A DNA stretch of 64,000 bases from a bacterium (GTDB lineage: Bacteria > Bacillota > Bacilli > Lactobacillales > Streptococcaceae): positions 41,708 through 105,707 of the forward strand of contig CAJNCW010000006.1 of the NCBI GenBank assembly GCA_905221345.1, read 5' to 3'. The translations under genes were made by a program, and so were the position numbers. The notes under the pieces were generated by a model. That model saw nothing but the letters and a program-made list of their open reading frames with translations, made no database searches and was not told where the DNA came from. Positions 43,097-53,137 of this stretch are shown here, piece by piece (the first letter of the stretch is position 1; each line of letters starts with the position of its first letter).

Positions 43097-43921
43097 ATGA
43101 TTAAAGTAGAGAGAGTTACTAAAAGTTTTGGAGATAAAGTTGCTTTAAACAATATTAGTTTTGTAGTAAACGAAGGAGAGATTTTTGGATTCCTAGGTCC
43201 GTCTGGTTCAGGAAAAACAACAATGATCAATATTTTGACAGGACAGCTACGTGCTAATAGCGGAAAGACAGAATTGTTGGGGAAAGATTCTCAAAAATTG
43301 CTCCCTTCAGATTTTGAAGAGTTAGGATTAGTGGGAGATACAAGCGGTTACTATGAAAAATTAAGCCTGTACAAAAATTTGCTATTTTTTGCAAAATTGT
43401 ATGGCACTTCAACAAATCGAATTGAGGAAATTCTAAAACAAGTTGATCTATATGATAGTAAAGATACTCCAGCTGAAAAACTTTCTACAGGTATGCGTCA
43501 ACGAATGCTTTTAGCTCGTGCCTTAATCAACTATCCTAAGGTATTATTTTTAGATGAACCTACCAGTGGATTGGACCCTACTACATCAAAGAAAATTCAT
43601 AAACTATTACATGAGTTGAAAGAAAAAGGAACAACAATCTTTTTAACCACTCACGATATGAATGAGGCAACTCTTTTATGCGATGATTTGGCTCTTTTGA
43701 ATAAAGGTCATCTTGTTGAGCAGGGAAGCCCTAAAAATATCATCCAAAAATATAACACGGAAAAGAAAGTTGAACTTACTTATAGCGATACAAGTAGAGA
43801 AATAATCAACTTCGAGGCCCTGAGAGAAGAAAACTACCAAAAAATTATGATGATTCACTCATGTGAACCAACACTTGAAGATATTTTTATTAAATTGACA
43901 GGAGAAAAATTAGATGCTTAA
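43097..43921 (+). CDS. ABC transporter ATP-binding protein (paralogue of 26446-27270)
   Basis: The 274-aa product has Walker A GPSGSGKT, signature LSTGMRQRM, Walker B VLFLDEPTSGLDP and TTHDMNEATLLCD. The same C-terminal block (HSCEPTLEDIFIKLTGEKLDA) as the ATPase at 26 kb and equal length show clear duplication. It overlaps the permease by 8 bp, exactly as in the other copy. Confidence 0.92.
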   Translation: MIKVERVTKSFGDKVALNNISFVVNEGEIFGFLGPSGSGKTTMINILTGQLRANSGKTELLGKDSQKLLPSDFEELGLVGDTSGYYEKLSLYKNLLFFAKLYGTSTNRIEEILKQVDLYDSKDTPAEKLSTGMRQRMLLARALINYPKVLFLDEPTSGLDPTTSKKIHKLLHELKEKGTTIFLTTHDMNEATLLCDDLALLNKGHLVEQGSPKNIIQKYNTEKKVELTYSDTSREIINFEALREENYQKIMMIHSCEPTLEDIFIKLTGEKLDA

Positions 43922-44663
43922 ACGAATTTTAGCCCTTATTTGGTTGAGGACACAAGTATTATTGAATAACAAAAACACTTTAGTTCAGGTAATATTCCCG
44001 TTCTTTCTAGTTCTGCTTTTCCAAAATTTCATGAATACTGATGGAACTCAAGGGAAGACATTGCTATATAGTAGTTTAACAATGGCTTTCTCATTCTCTT
44101 CAGGTTCAATGATTTCAAGTTCGATTGCAGAAGAAAAAGAGAAAAGAATTTTTAGAACTCTTGTTTTAAGTGGAGTTCGCCGTGGTGAATATCTTGTTTC
44201 TGTTCTATTTTATCCTGTAATTTTTGCCTCAGCAGCAATTATTACCTTCCCTATAATGGTTGAATTTAATTTTGGAACAGATTACCCTATATATCTTGCT
44301 GTAGTTTCATTAGTAGCCTTATGTACTATACTTCTGAATTTAGTTATTGGCTCTATATCAGAAACACAAACACAGGCGCAAGTATATGGTTTAATTCCCA
44401 TGTTAGCTTTATCATTCTTGCCAATGTTTTCACAAGTTAGTTCAGAAATTAAGAATTTTATGGATATAACCTTCTTGGGAATTTATGTTGACTTCTTTAA
44501 TAAAGCTGATTTTAAATTAAATTTTGATAGTTTAATCGTATCTCTTTTATGGATTGTTGGATTATTTGGACTAAGTTATTGGGCTCTCAAAAATACAAAA
44601 AGACCAAAACTTCGAAAACTAACCATCGATAAACTTCATAAATTGTCACTGCTAAAAGTATAG
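43914..44663 (+). CDS. ABC-2 type permease (paralogue of 27263-27961)
   Basis: The 249-aa product has six TM helices and the loop EEKEKRIFRTLVLSGVRRGEY. The C-terminal basic tail (RPKLRKLTIDKLHKL) is longer than in the 27-kb copy. It forms an exporter with the preceding ATPase. The gene pair is AT-richer than the 26-kb pair. Confidence 0.88.
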   Translation: MLKRILALIWLRTQVLLNNKNTLVQVIFPFFLVLLFQNFMNTDGTQGKTLLYSSLTMAFSFSSGSMISSSIAEEKEKRIFRTLVLSGVRRGEYLVSVLFYPVIFASAAIITFPIMVEFNFGTDYPIYLAVVSLVALCTILLNLVIGSISETQTQAQVYGLIPMLALSFLPMFSQVSSEIKNFMDITFLGIYVDFFNKADFKLNFDSLIVSLLWIVGLFGLSYWALKNTKRPKLRKLTIDKLHKLSLLKV

Positions 44664-44719
44664 TATAGGATAGGAGGGGAAATGGAGATAAATTTTAAAT
44701 ATCTAGGTTTCTATAATCA

Positions 44720-44752
44720 AACCCGCACCTCAATCAAGGATGCGGGTTTTGT
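44720..44752. terminator. Terminator between the ABC operon and rlmA
   Basis: AAACCCGCA / TGCGGGTTTT with a 12-nt loop. Confidence 0.85.
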
Positions 44753-44770
44753 CTTATCTGAAAGTTTTAT

Positions 44771-45619
44771 TTACAGTGCTTTCCCAACCAAAATCTCTGC
44801 TTCGATGGTAATCTCTGTCAGTTGGCTCCAGTCAATCTTGGTATGGTCAACGTGAAAGAGAAGGGGTGTCATGGAAAGCAAAGCTTGGCGTTGCTCTTCT
44901 GTGATGAGTTTTGTCAGGGAGGCTATTTGGCTAGATTTGATGCTGAAGTGTTCTTGGAAATGTTCTCTGATATCTTGGTTGGAATAGTCCTTCTTTGTCA
45001 GCTGGTCCTGCACCATTTGACGGATTTCTGTGAGGTGATTTTCAGTTGGGATGACCTTTATCAAGATACCGTCTTTGGATAAAACGCGGCGAAATTCTCC
45101 ATAGTTGGCTGGTGAAAAGATATCAAGCAGAATATCCATGCTGGCGTCTTTTATAGGGAGACGAGCTAGGTCACCGACAAACCAGTTGACCGCCCAGTTG
45201 GGTTCACTCTTGGCAGCGATTTGAACGGAATCTTTGGAAATATCAAAGGCGTAGAAGGTTTTGTCAGAGTGACTTTCTTGGAGCTTGCGAGAGTGGAATC
45301 CTTCGCCACAACCGATATCCAAGATAGTTTTGGCAGTTTCTAGTCTTGCAAGCAGGTCTGAGATGGTTTCTAAGATAGCCTGATAAAAGCCAGCTTCAAG
45401 AATTTGCTGGCGGTTCTGGAAGTTTTCCTTGTCGTAGTTGGCAGATTGCTTGATTTGAGGTGCTAGATTGACATAGCCGAATTTTGCAAGGTCAAAAGAA
45501 TGTCGATTATCACACTTGAGACTGGTTTCAACCAAGGTCAGCTTTTCTTGGCAGATAGGGCAGGCAAAAGCGGTAGCAGAAGCAAAACGCTGGAGTTTAG
45601 GTTTGAGGTTTGTATTCAT
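44771..45619 (-). CDS. rlmA: 23S rRNA (guanine-N1)-methyltransferase RlmA(II)
   Basis: The 282-aa protein has an N-terminal zinc finger (CPIC, CDNRH, near residues 20-40) followed by a SAM-binding Rossmann fold (ILDIGCGEGFHS). Gram-positive RlmA(II) methylates G748 of 23S rRNA, which raises telithromycin susceptibility in pneumococcus. The ATG lies six bases after an extended -10, so the mRNA may be leaderless. Confidence 0.92.
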   Translation of the reverse strand: MNTNLKPKLQRFASATAFACPICQEKLTLVETSLKCDNRHSFDLAKFGYVNLAPQIKQSANYDKENFQNRQQILEAGFYQAILETISDLLARLETAKTILDIGCGEGFHSRKLQESHSDKTFYAFDISKDSVQIAAKSEPNWAVNWFVGDLARLPIKDASMDILLDIFSPANYGEFRRVLSKDGILIKVIPTENHLTEIRQMVQDQLTKKDYSNQDIREHFQEHFSIKSSQIASLTKLITEEQRQALLSMTPLLFHVDHTKIDWSQLTEITIEAEILVGKAL

Positions 45620-45625
45620 AGTTTT

Positions 45626-45634
45626 AGTCTAGCA
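45626..45634 (-). promoter_or_regulatory. Extended -10 of rlmA, leaderless arrangement
   Basis: On the minus strand TGCTAGACT, then six bases, then ATG. No Shine-Dalgarno is present. Confidence 0.6.
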
Positions 45635-45674
45635 AAAAAAGAACTGGATGGCAAATACATCCAGTCTGTTTTTT
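45634..45674. terminator. Terminator of tyrS
   Basis: AACTGGATG / CATCCAGT hairpin flanked by A7 on the left and T6 on the right, so it is active on the minus strand after tyrS. Confidence 0.85.
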
Positions 45675-45723
45675 AGTATGTTAGAACGTAGTATTTCTTC
45701 TCCCTACGACGGATAACCGTTAG
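45673..45723 (-). repeat. Leftover duplicate of the tyrS 3' end
   Basis: Read on the minus strand in its own frame: [16 protein letters not shown] and TAA. It repeats the TyrRS residues [16 protein letters not shown] found about 60 bp upstream inside the intact gene. It is out of frame with tyrS. Confidence 0.8.
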
Positions 45724-47018
45724 ACAATATCATATTCGGTATATTCAGCAGATTCTCCAGATTCGTATGTCAACACGAAGTATCTTTTCTTACCACGGCG
45801 GATAACGGTGAGTTCGTTTTCTAACTTATCTGCGTCACTCAAGACATAGTCAAGGTCTTGGATACGTTCGCCGTTGACATAGATAGCTCCATTTTGAACA
45901 TCTTCACGGGCTTGACGTTTTGAGTTAACCACACCAGAAGATACGAGAAGTTCTACGATATTGTGGTTTTCGTCTGCTTTTACTTGGTAGTTTGGCACAC
46001 CACGAAGTCCTTGTTTAAGTTCTTTGACAGAAAGGTTTTTGATATTCCCGACAAATAGTTGTTCAGTGATGTTAAGGGCTTCTTTGTAGGCTTCTTCTCC
46101 GTGAACAAGTGTTACGACTTCACGAGCCAAGACTTTTTGAGCCAAGCGTTCGTGTGGCGCCGCTTCAAACTGTTTGCGGATGTCTTCAATCTCATCAAGT
46201 GACAAGAAAGTAAAGATTTTCAAGAAGCGAACAGCGTCAGCGTCCATAACGTTCATCCAGAATTGGTACATTTCGTATGGAGAAGTCTTTTCAGGGTTGA
46301 GCCAAACCGCGTTTCCTTCAGATTTACCAAATTTCTTACCAGTCGCGTCTGTGATGAGTGGAACAGTGATTACGTGACCAGTCTTGTCAGCCTTCCGACG
46401 AAGTAATTCGGTACCAGCTGTCATATTTCCCCATTGGTCAGAACCACCGATTTGGAGGGTTACATTGTGCTCTTGGTTAAGGACAAAGAAGTCATACCCT
46501 TGCATGATTTGGTAGGCAAACTCAGTGTAAGAAATTCCGGTTTCGATCCGTTTTTTAACAGACTCTTTACTCATCATGTAGTTGACAGTGAAGTATTTTC
46601 CGACATCACGGAGGAAGTCAATGAAGCTGATGCTGCCAAACCAGTCGTAGTTGTTGACCATGACAGCTTTATTTTCACCATTTTCAAAGTCAAGAAAGCG
46701 AGACAGTTGTCCTTGGATAGACTTGACCCAGCCATCTACTGTGTCTTTTGTTTGGAGACTACGCTCAGCATCTTTGAAGGACGGATCTCCGATGAGACCT
46801 GTAGCACCGCCAACGAGCGCATAAGGTTTGTGACCTGCTAGTTGCAAACGACGACTTGTCAAGATTGCGACGAGGTGACCGAGGTGAAGGCTGTCAGCAG
46901 TTGGATCATAGCCAGTATAATAAGAAACTTGACCTTCTTCTAGGGCTTTGCGTAAAGCTTCTTCATCAGTCGTTTGAAAGATCAAACCACGCTCTTTTAG
47001 CTCATCAAAAATGTGCAT
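45720..47018 (-). CDS. tyrS: Tyrosyl-tRNA synthetase with extended C-terminus
   Basis: The 432-aa class I enzyme has a HIGH-like HLGHL near residue 46, KMSKS-like KFGKS near 235 and a C-terminal S4 domain from about residue 350. Streptococcal TyrRS usually ends at ...YFVLTY (about 418 aa). Here it continues [14 protein letters not shown]. Directly after its stop lies the old tail, suggesting the 3' end was replaced by recombination. AAAGGAG precedes the ATG. It is divergent from pbp1b. Confidence 0.95.
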   Translation of the reverse strand: MHIFDELKERGLIFQTTDEEALRKALEEGQVSYYTGYDPTADSLHLGHLVAILTSRRLQLAGHKPYALVGGATGLIGDPSFKDAERSLQTKDTVDGWVKSIQGQLSRFLDFENGENKAVMVNNYDWFGSISFIDFLRDVGKYFTVNYMMSKESVKKRIETGISYTEFAYQIMQGYDFFVLNQEHNVTLQIGGSDQWGNMTAGTELLRRKADKTGHVITVPLITDATGKKFGKSEGNAVWLNPEKTSPYEMYQFWMNVMDADAVRFLKIFTFLSLDEIEDIRKQFEAAPHERLAQKVLAREVVTLVHGEEAYKEALNITEQLFVGNIKNLSVKELKQGLRGVPNYQVKADENHNIVELLVSSGVVNSKRQAREDVQNGAIYVNGERIQDLDYVLSDADKLENELTVIRRGKKRYFVLTYESGESAEYTEYDIV

Positions 47019-47130
47019 GTGTCTTTTCTCCTTTTTAAAATATTGTTTCTACCTATTGTATCACAAACTTGGGCAATAGCCTAGTAGAATAGGGAAGAAA
47101 GTGGCTATTTTATTGAAAGTTTCCCTTTTA

Positions 47131-47139
47131 TGATATAAT
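47131..47139 (+). promoter_or_regulatory. pbp1b promoter (extended -10)
   Basis: TGATATAAT. Confidence 0.7.
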
Positions 47140-47158
47140 AAAGAAAGCGAGGACATTC

Positions 47159-49618
47159 ATGAAAAAAAGAAACAATGAATCAAAAACAAAGCTGCTGAAT
47201 TTTTTTCAGCAACAGACTGTAAGATGGAAGAAAAAATCAGTAAGTAAAAAGAATAATAAAAATAGTTCTTCTGATAAGGTCAAAAGAGTAGGATCTATTT
47301 TGGCTAAGGTTTTGAGTGGCTTTAAAGTAGTTTTCAACACCCTCTTTATCCTAGGCTTTATCGGTGGCATGTTTGGCGCTGGAGTGGCTATGGGCTATGG
47401 CGTTGCTCTATTTGATAAGACTCAGGTACCTCAAGCAGAAGAGTTGGTCAAGCAAGTGAAGGATATTGCCTCTATCTCAGAAATCACTTATTCTGACGGG
47501 ACTACCATCGCTTCGATTGAGGGCGATTTGTTGCGAACTTCAGTAGCTTCGGATGCTATATCAGATAATCTTAAAAAGGCTATCATTGCGACAGAGGACG
47601 AGCATTTCAATGAGCACAAGGGAGTTGTGCCTAAGGCCGTTATTCGTGCGACCTTGGGAACTTTTGTTGGTCTGGGGTCATCCAGTGGTGGTTCGACCTT
47701 GACTCAGCAGGTTATCAAGCAGCAAGTGGTGGGGGATGCTCCCACTCTAGCTCGTAAGGCCAAAGAAATCATTGATGCTCTAGCTTTAGAGCGGACTATG
47801 GGTAAGGATGAGATTTTAACAACCTACCTCAACATAGCTCCTTTTGGTCGCAATCACAAAGGTCAAAATATTGCAGGTGCCCAGCAAGCTGCAGAAGGAA
47901 TTTTCGGTGTTAATGCTTCAGATTTGACGATACCTCAAGCGGCCTTTATCGCAGGCTTGCCACAGAGTCCGATTAGTTATTCCCCTTATGAATCTGATGG
48001 CAGTATGAAGAGTGATGAGGATATGGCTTTGGGAATCAAGCGTGCCAAGGACGTCCTCTATAATATGTACCGGACAGGTGCTCTGAGTCAGGAAGATTAC
48101 GACAAGTATAAGAATTATGACTTTAAGCAAGACTTTCTACCATCAGGTAGTGTCAACGGAAGCTCACGCGACTATCTCTACTATGCAACCCTGGCAGAAG
48201 CAACTGATTGCATGTATGATTACCTCGTCCAACGAGATAATGTCTCTGCGCAAGAGTTAAAGAATGAGTCCATCCAGAAAGCTTATCATGACCTAGCAAC
48301 CAAGGAAATTGAAAACGGTGGTTATAAGATTACGACAACCATCAATAAAAACGTTCATACCGCAATGCAAAATGCGGTTGCGACCTACGGATATCTGCTA
48401 GATGATTCGACAGGCCAGCCTGAAGTAGGGAATGTCCTCATGGACAACCAAACAGGAGCCATTCTTGGATTTGTTGGTGGTCGTAATTATCAAGAAAATC
48501 AGAACAATCATGCTATCGATACCAAACGTTCTCCAGCTTCAACCACTAAGCCGATACTGGCCTATGGTATCGCGATTGACCAAGGTTTGATGGGAAGCGC
48601 AAGTATCTTGTCTAACTATCCGACAAACTTTTCAAACGGCAATCCCATCATGTATGTCAATAGTCCTGGTACGGGCATGATGACATTGGGAGAAGCCCTT
48701 AACTACTCATGGAATATCCCAGCCTACTGGACTTATCGTACACTTCGAGAGAAGGGTGTTGATGTCAAAGGCTATATGGAAAAAATGGGTTACGAGATTC
48801 CAGAATATGGTATCGAAAGTTTACCGATGGGTGGGGGAATTGAGGTTACAGTCGCCCAGCATACTAACGGGTATCAGACCTTGGCTAATAATGGGGTCTA
48901 CCACAAGAAGCATATGATTTCCAAGATCGAGACGACGACGGGACAAGTGATTTATGAGCATAAAAGTCAGCCTGTCCAAGTTTATTCAAAGGCGACAGCG
49001 ACCATCATGCAGAGTTTGCTTCGCGAGGTGATTTCATCTCGAATTACTTCTATCTTCCAGACCGACTTGGCTTCTATCAATCCAAGTCTAGCTCGCGCCG
49101 ACTGGATTGGAAAAACTGGTACGACCAATGAAGATGAAAATATGTGGCTCATGCTTTCTACGCCACGCTTGACTCTGGGAGGATGGCTAGGTCACGATGA
49201 CAACCGACCGCTAGCTAAGGGCGCTGGTCATTACCGCAATGCCAACTATATGGCTCACTTGGTCAATGCCATTCAACAAGCCGAACCTGGCATATGGGGA
49301 AATGAGCGCTTTAGTCTAGATCCAAGCGTGACCAAGTCTCAAGTCCTCAAATCGACAGGAGAGAAACCTGGCAAGGTCACAATCAATGGCAAAGAAGTCA
49401 CCGTTTCAGGTTCTACAGTAACGAGCTATTGGGCTACTAAAGAAGGGGCGCCAGTAACTACTTACCGCTTTGCCATCGGAGGGAGCGATGCCGATTATCA
49501 AAATGCTTGGAAGAGCATTTTAGGAAGTTTACCCACTCTTCCTACCCCAACTCTCCCAAGCTCAAGTGGTAGTTCGGGAACAAGCTCATCAACTCGCTCA
49601 AATCAATCAAATCGATAG
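47159..49618 (+). CDS. pbp1b: Bifunctional class A penicillin-binding protein 1b
   Basis: The 819-aa protein has a basic cytoplasmic tail (residues 1-55), one TM (about 60-85), a GT51 glycosyltransferase domain ([13 protein letters not shown] with catalytic Glu; [12 protein letters not shown]) and a transpeptidase domain with SPASTTKP (Ser nucleophile), YSWN and KTGTT. The Ser/Thr-rich C-terminus ([12 protein letters not shown]) is outside the cell. It polymerises and cross-links peptidoglycan. Single-gene unit. Confidence 0.95.
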   Translation: MKKRNNESKTKLLNFFQQQTVRWKKKSVSKKNNKNSSSDKVKRVGSILAKVLSGFKVVFNTLFILGFIGGMFGAGVAMGYGVALFDKTQVPQAEELVKQVKDIASISEITYSDGTTIASIEGDLLRTSVASDAISDNLKKAIIATEDEHFNEHKGVVPKAVIRATLGTFVGLGSSSGGSTLTQQVIKQQVVGDAPTLARKAKEIIDALALERTMGKDEILTTYLNIAPFGRNHKGQNIAGAQQAAEGIFGVNASDLTIPQAAFIAGLPQSPISYSPYESDGSMKSDEDMALGIKRAKDVLYNMYRTGALSQEDYDKYKNYDFKQDFLPSGSVNGSSRDYLYYATLAEATDCMYDYLVQRDNVSAQELKNESIQKAYHDLATKEIENGGYKITTTINKNVHTAMQNAVATYGYLLDDSTGQPEVGNVLMDNQTGAILGFVGGRNYQENQNNHAIDTKRSPASTTKPILAYGIAIDQGLMGSASILSNYPTNFSNGNPIMYVNSPGTGMMTLGEALNYSWNIPAYWTYRTLREKGVDVKGYMEKMGYEIPEYGIESLPMGGGIEVTVAQHTNGYQTLANNGVYHKKHMISKIETTTGQVIYEHKSQPVQVYSKATATIMQSLLREVISSRITSIFQTDLASINPSLARADWIGKTGTTNEDENMWLMLSTPRLTLGGWLGHDDNRPLAKGAGHYRNANYMAHLVNAIQQAEPGIWGNERFSLDPSVTKSQVLKSTGEKPGKVTINGKEVTVSGSTVTSYWATKEGAPVTTYRFAIGGSDADYQNAWKSILGSLPTLPTPTLPSSSGSSGTSSSTRSNQSNR

Positions 49619-49621
49619 AAT

Positions 49622-49672
49622 AAAAAAGTAGCATGATTCATTCAATAATATTTTTTCATGCTACTTTTTTCT
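49622..49672 (+). terminator. pbp1b terminator
   Basis: AAAAAAGTAGCATGA / TCATGCTACTTTTTT, 15-bp stem, A/T flanks. Confidence 0.88.
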
Positions 49673-49684
49673 TTTTTCATTTCG

Positions 49685-49693
49685 TGTTACAAT
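49685..49693 (+). promoter_or_regulatory. Extended -10 of the EamA gene, leaderless arrangement
   Basis: TGTTACAAT, six bases, then ATG at 49700. Confidence 0.55.
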
Positions 49694-49699
49694 AGGAGA

Positions 49700-50608
49700 A
49701 TGAATAAGTATCAAAAGAAGATTTTTAAGGGAACTCTATATTCACTGTTGTCAGGTCTAATTTGGGGAATTTGTGGTATTTTAGGAGAATATTTTTTCGC
49801 CCATTATCAGGTGTCGTCTGGCTGGATCACTTCCATGCGCTTGCTAGTGGCAGGGAGTTTGGTTTTAGTTTTATCAGCCTTTCAGTTACGCACCCAGTTA
49901 TTGGATATCTGGCGGGACAAGAAAAATTATCTGCCTTTTTTAGCCTATGCTATTCTAGGTATTTTTTCTGTGCAGTTTTTCTTTTATCTCTGTGTTGAGT
50001 ATTCGAATGCGACGACGGCGACCATTTTGCAATTTATCAGTCCAGTTTTTATCTTGTTTTATAATCGAATTGTATACCAGAAGAAGGCTTCCATCACAGC
50101 CATTCTCTATGTTTTGATTGCCATGCTAGGTGTTTTTTTGATGGCTACAAAAGGAGATCTGTCCCAGTTGTCCATGACTCCCTTAGCTTTGGTCACTGGA
50201 CTCCTCAGTGCTGTAGGTGTTATGTTCAACGTTATCCTGCCTCAGCGTTTTGCACGTGACTATGGTTTTGTGCCAACCGTTGGTTGGGGGATGTTGCTAG
50301 CAGGTGTTTTTAGCAATTTTCTTTATCCTGTTCATCAGATTACCTTTCAACTTGATGTGACGAGCCTTTTGATTTGTTTTACTATTGCTGTGTTTGGAAC
50401 GGCTTTCGCTTTTTTCCTTTCGATGAAGGCTGTGCTGCTCGTTTCACCGTTAGTTGTGTCAGTAGTGAGTGCTAGCGAACCTTTATCTTCCGCATTGTTA
50501 AGTGTGCTATTTCTAGGTATGGTTTTGGATGGTTTTCTGGCTTTGGCCATGATTTTGATTATCGTTCCGATGGTTTTCTTATCAATCGAGGAAACGAAGG
50601 AGAGGTAA
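49700..50608 (+). CDS. EamA/DMT family transporter
   Basis: The 302-aa protein has ten TM helices in two EamA repeats (residues about 10-145 and 155-295; SLLSGLIWGICGI is the first helix). It is probably an exporter of metabolites or amino acids. The ATG at 49700 is the only sensible start: upstream in-frame codons lie in the pbp1b terminator. AGGAGA touches the ATG and is too close for a normal ribosome binding site. Confidence 0.88.
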   Translation: MNKYQKKIFKGTLYSLLSGLIWGICGILGEYFFAHYQVSSGWITSMRLLVAGSLVLVLSAFQLRTQLLDIWRDKKNYLPFLAYAILGIFSVQFFFYLCVEYSNATTATILQFISPVFILFYNRIVYQKKASITAILYVLIAMLGVFLMATKGDLSQLSMTPLALVTGLLSAVGVMFNVILPQRFARDYGFVPTVGWGMLLAGVFSNFLYPVHQITFQLDVTSLLICFTIAVFGTAFAFFLSMKAVLLVSPLVVSVVSASEPLSSALLSVLFLGMVLDGFLALAMILIIVPMVFLSIEETKER

Positions 50609-50628
50609 AATGTTTTGTTCGAGTGCTT

Positions 50629-50654
50629 AAGGCTTCAAATTTGAGGCCTTTTTT
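50629..50654 (+). terminator. Terminator after the EamA gene
   Basis: AAGGCTTCAAAT / TTGAGGCCTT with T run; it touches the dapH promoter. Confidence 0.7.
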
Positions 50655-50662
50655 GGTAGAAT
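50654..50662 (+). promoter_or_regulatory. dapH promoter (extended -10)
   Basis: TGGTAGAAT. Confidence 0.65.
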
Positions 50663-50693
50663 AGGTATCATTATAAGGAACCAGGAGGCGCCT

Positions 50694-51392
50694 ATGACTG
50701 CTACAAAAATGAACGCTCAAGAAATTATCCAATTTATCGCCAATGCTGAAAAGAAAACCAGTGTCAAAGTAACCTTTGAAGGGGAACTCGCAACTGCTGT
50801 GCCTAGCTCTGTTGTCAAACTAGGAAATGTTTTATTCGGGGACTGGAAGGATGTCGCTCCGCTTCTCGAAGGTTTGGTAGAGAATCAAGACTATGTTGTT
50901 GAGCAAGATGCTCGTAATTCGGCCGTTCCTTTGCTAGATAAACGTGCTATCAACGCACGTATCGAGCCAGGTGCTATTATCCGTGACCAAGTGGAAATTG
51001 GTGACAATGCTGTTATCATGATGGGAGCAGTTATCAATATCGGTGCTGAAATCGGTGCAGGAACCATGATTGATATGGGGGCCATCCTTGGTGGACGTGC
51101 TATCGTTGGGAAAAACAGCCACGTTGGTGCAGGGGCAGTTTTGGCAGGTGTGATTGAACCAGCCAGTGCCGATCCAGTTCGTGTCGGAGACAATGTTCTT
51201 ATCGGTGCCAATGCAGTGGTTATTGAAGGAGTCCAAATCGGCAGTGGTTCAGTTGTCGCTGCAGGAGCTATCGTGACGCAAGATGTCCCAGAAAACGTTG
51301 TAGTAGCAGGTGTTCCAGCTCGTATCATCAAAGAGATTGATGCCCAAACTCAACAAAAAACAGCGCTAGAAGATGCGCTTCGTACCTTGTAA
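50694..51392 (+). CDS. dapH: Tetrahydrodipicolinate N-acetyltransferase
   Basis: The 232-aa protein has an N-terminal DapH domain and a C-terminal left-handed beta-helix ([51 protein letters not shown]). It starts the acetyl branch of DAP/lysine synthesis; the matching deacetylase DapL is the next gene. CAGGAGG precedes the ATG. Confidence 0.95.
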   Translation: MTATKMNAQEIIQFIANAEKKTSVKVTFEGELATAVPSSVVKLGNVLFGDWKDVAPLLEGLVENQDYVVEQDARNSAVPLLDKRAINARIEPGAIIRDQVEIGDNAVIMMGAVINIGAEIGAGTMIDMGAILGGRAIVGKNSHVGAGAVLAGVIEPASADPVRVGDNVLIGANAVVIEGVQIGSGSVVAAGAIVTQDVPENVVVAGVPARIIKEIDAQTQQKTALEDALRTL

Positions 51393-51398
51393 AAGTAA

Positions 51399-51430
51399 AA
51401 AAGAGGCGGAACCCTTTTTCCAGCCTCTTT
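51399..51430 (+). terminator. Hairpin between dapH and dapL
   Basis: AAAGAGGC / GCCTCTTT with a short T run. Probably a partial stop that lowers dapL expression. Confidence 0.6.
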
Positions 51431-51455
51431 CTGCTATCAAAAGGAGGATAGATAG

Positions 51456-52586
51456 ATGTTAGATTTGATTCAGACTAGACGAGATTTGCACCAGATTCCA
51501 GAGATTGGCTTGGAGGAATTCAAGACTCAGGCTTATTTGCTGGATGTGATTGAAAAATTGACTACGGGCAAGGACTTTGTTCAAGTTCGTACTTGGCGGA
51601 CAGGAATTTTGGTCTACCTGCAGGGAAGTCAGCCGGAGCGAACCATTGGTTGGCGAACAGACATTGATGGTCTGCCTATTGTCGAACAAACAGGTCTACC
51701 TTTTGCTTCTCAACACCAAGGTCGCATGCATGCCTGTGGCCATGATTTTCATATGACCATTGCCTTGGGCTGTCTCGAGTGCGCCCTTGAGGAGCAACCC
51801 AAGAATAATTTGCTCTTCCTATTTCAGCCTGCTGAAGAAAATGAAGCTGGTGGCATGCTCATGTATGAGGATGGCGCTTTTGGAAATTGGTTGCCAGACC
51901 AATTTTATGGTCTCCATGTTCGTCCAGATTTGAAGGTCGGTCAGATTGCGACCAATACCCATACGCTCTTTGCAGGGACTTGTGAGGTGAAGATTCGTTT
52001 TAAAGGAAAAGGAGGACACGCAGCTTTTCCGCATGAAGCTAATGACGCCTTGGTGGCTGCTAGTTACTTTGTGACCCAAGTACAGTCAGTTGTCAGCCGC
52101 AATGTCAACCCAATCGAGGGGGCGGTGGTGACTTTTGGCCTTTTCCAAGCTGGAACAACCAACAATGTCATCACAGACACAGCTTTTTTACATGGAACCA
52201 TTCGGGCCTTGACACAGGACATGAGTCTCTTGGTACAAAAAAGAGTCAAAACAGTCGCAGAGGGAGTTGCGGCAGCCTTTGGTATGGAAGTAGAAGTGGA
52301 ACTCAAACAAGGGGGCTACCTACCTGTTGAGAACAATCCAGCCTTGGCGCGTGAACTAATGACATTCTTTGAAGAGAAAGATGGAATCGAGTTGATTGAT
52401 ATCGAGCCTGCTATGACAGGTGAGGACTTTGGTTACCTCCTTTCAAAAGTTGATGGCGTTATGTTCTGGCTAGGTATCGATAGTCCCTACGCCCTTCATC
52501 ACCCTCAGATGAGCCCTAAGGAAGAAGCCTTAGCCATTGGGGTAGATGCGGTCTCTAGTTTCTTGAAAAAGAAGGCAGCAGAGTAG
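51456..52586 (+). CDS. dapL: N-acetyldiaminopimelate deacetylase (M20 family)
   Basis: The 376-aa metalloamidase has the metal motifs [10 protein letters not shown] (about residues 89-98) and PAEENEAGG (about 127-135). [15 protein letters not shown] starts the dimerisation lid domain. It removes the acetyl group from N-acetyl-LL-DAP. Neighbouring dapH gives pathway context. GGAGG lies upstream. Confidence 0.93.
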   Translation: MLDLIQTRRDLHQIPEIGLEEFKTQAYLLDVIEKLTTGKDFVQVRTWRTGILVYLQGSQPERTIGWRTDIDGLPIVEQTGLPFASQHQGRMHACGHDFHMTIALGCLECALEEQPKNNLLFLFQPAEENEAGGMLMYEDGAFGNWLPDQFYGLHVRPDLKVGQIATNTHTLFAGTCEVKIRFKGKGGHAAFPHEANDALVAASYFVTQVQSVVSRNVNPIEGAVVTFGLFQAGTTNNVITDTAFLHGTIRALTQDMSLLVQKRVKTVAEGVAAAFGMEVEVELKQGGYLPVENNPALARELMTFFEEKDGIELIDIEPAMTGEDFGYLLSKVDGVMFWLGIDSPYALHHPQMSPKEEALAIGVDAVSSFLKKKAAE

Positions 52587-52597
52587 AGGAGTTGTCT

Positions 52598-53137
52598 ATG
52601 AAAGCAGAACTACGCAAGAAAATTTTGCAAGAAATGAAGACTCTATCTCAGGAGCAAAAACAGGCTATGGACCAAGTTTTAACTGAGCGATTTTTAAATC
52701 ACCCCTTTTACCAAGAAGCTAAGGTCACCGCAACTTATCTCTCCTTTCCGCATGAATTTCAAACGCAAGAACTGATTGAGCAGGCGCTGAAGGACGGCAA
52801 GAAGGTTTTGATACCCAAAACCTATCCCAAGGGGCGCATGGAGTTTGTGGTCTATGATCCGCAGCAGTTGGCAAAAACTTCCTTTGGTTTACTGGAACCG
52901 CAAGGAGACTTGGAAGTGGTGGAACCGTCTCAGATTGATTTAATTCATGTTCCGGGCTTGGCTTTTACAACAGAGGGCTATCGGATTGGATATGGTGGAG
53001 GATACTACGACCGCTATCTAGAACATTTTGCTGGACATACCATGAGTACAATCTATCCTTGTCAGGTTCAGGAGTTTAACTTGGAAGACCATGATATTCC
53101 CGTCCAGGAGGTGCTAATCTATGAAGAAAATCTTTGA
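52598..53137 (+). CDS. 5-formyltetrahydrofolate cyclo-ligase
   Basis: The 179-aa protein has the family C-terminal signature GYRIGYGGGYYDRYL and an N-terminal basic start MKAELRKKILQEM. It returns 5-formyl-THF to the folate pool using ATP. The ATG at 52598 with GAGGAG upstream is preferred to the TTG at 52592. It overlaps the rhomboid gene by 17 bp. Confidence 0.92.
   Translation: MKAELRKKILQEMKTLSQEQKQAMDQVLTERFLNHPFYQEAKVTATYLSFPHEFQTQELIEQALKDGKKVLIPKTYPKGRMEFVVYDPQQLAKTSFGLLEPQGDLEVVEPSQIDLIHVPGLAFTTEGYRIGYGGGYYDRYLEHFAGHTMSTIYPCQVQEFNLEDHDIPVQEVLIYEENL

Noticed and set aside
44682-44855. 57-codon ORF from the strong Shine-Dalgarno after the ABC permease as a real gene
   Set aside because: It runs through an intrinsic terminator and then antisense through rlmA, so at most its start is meaningful. 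The start is kept as a finding only.
50891-51331. 146-codon antisense frame inside dapH
   Set aside because: The Thr/Pro/Ile-rich translation mirrors the hexapeptide repeat codons of dapH; no start signals.
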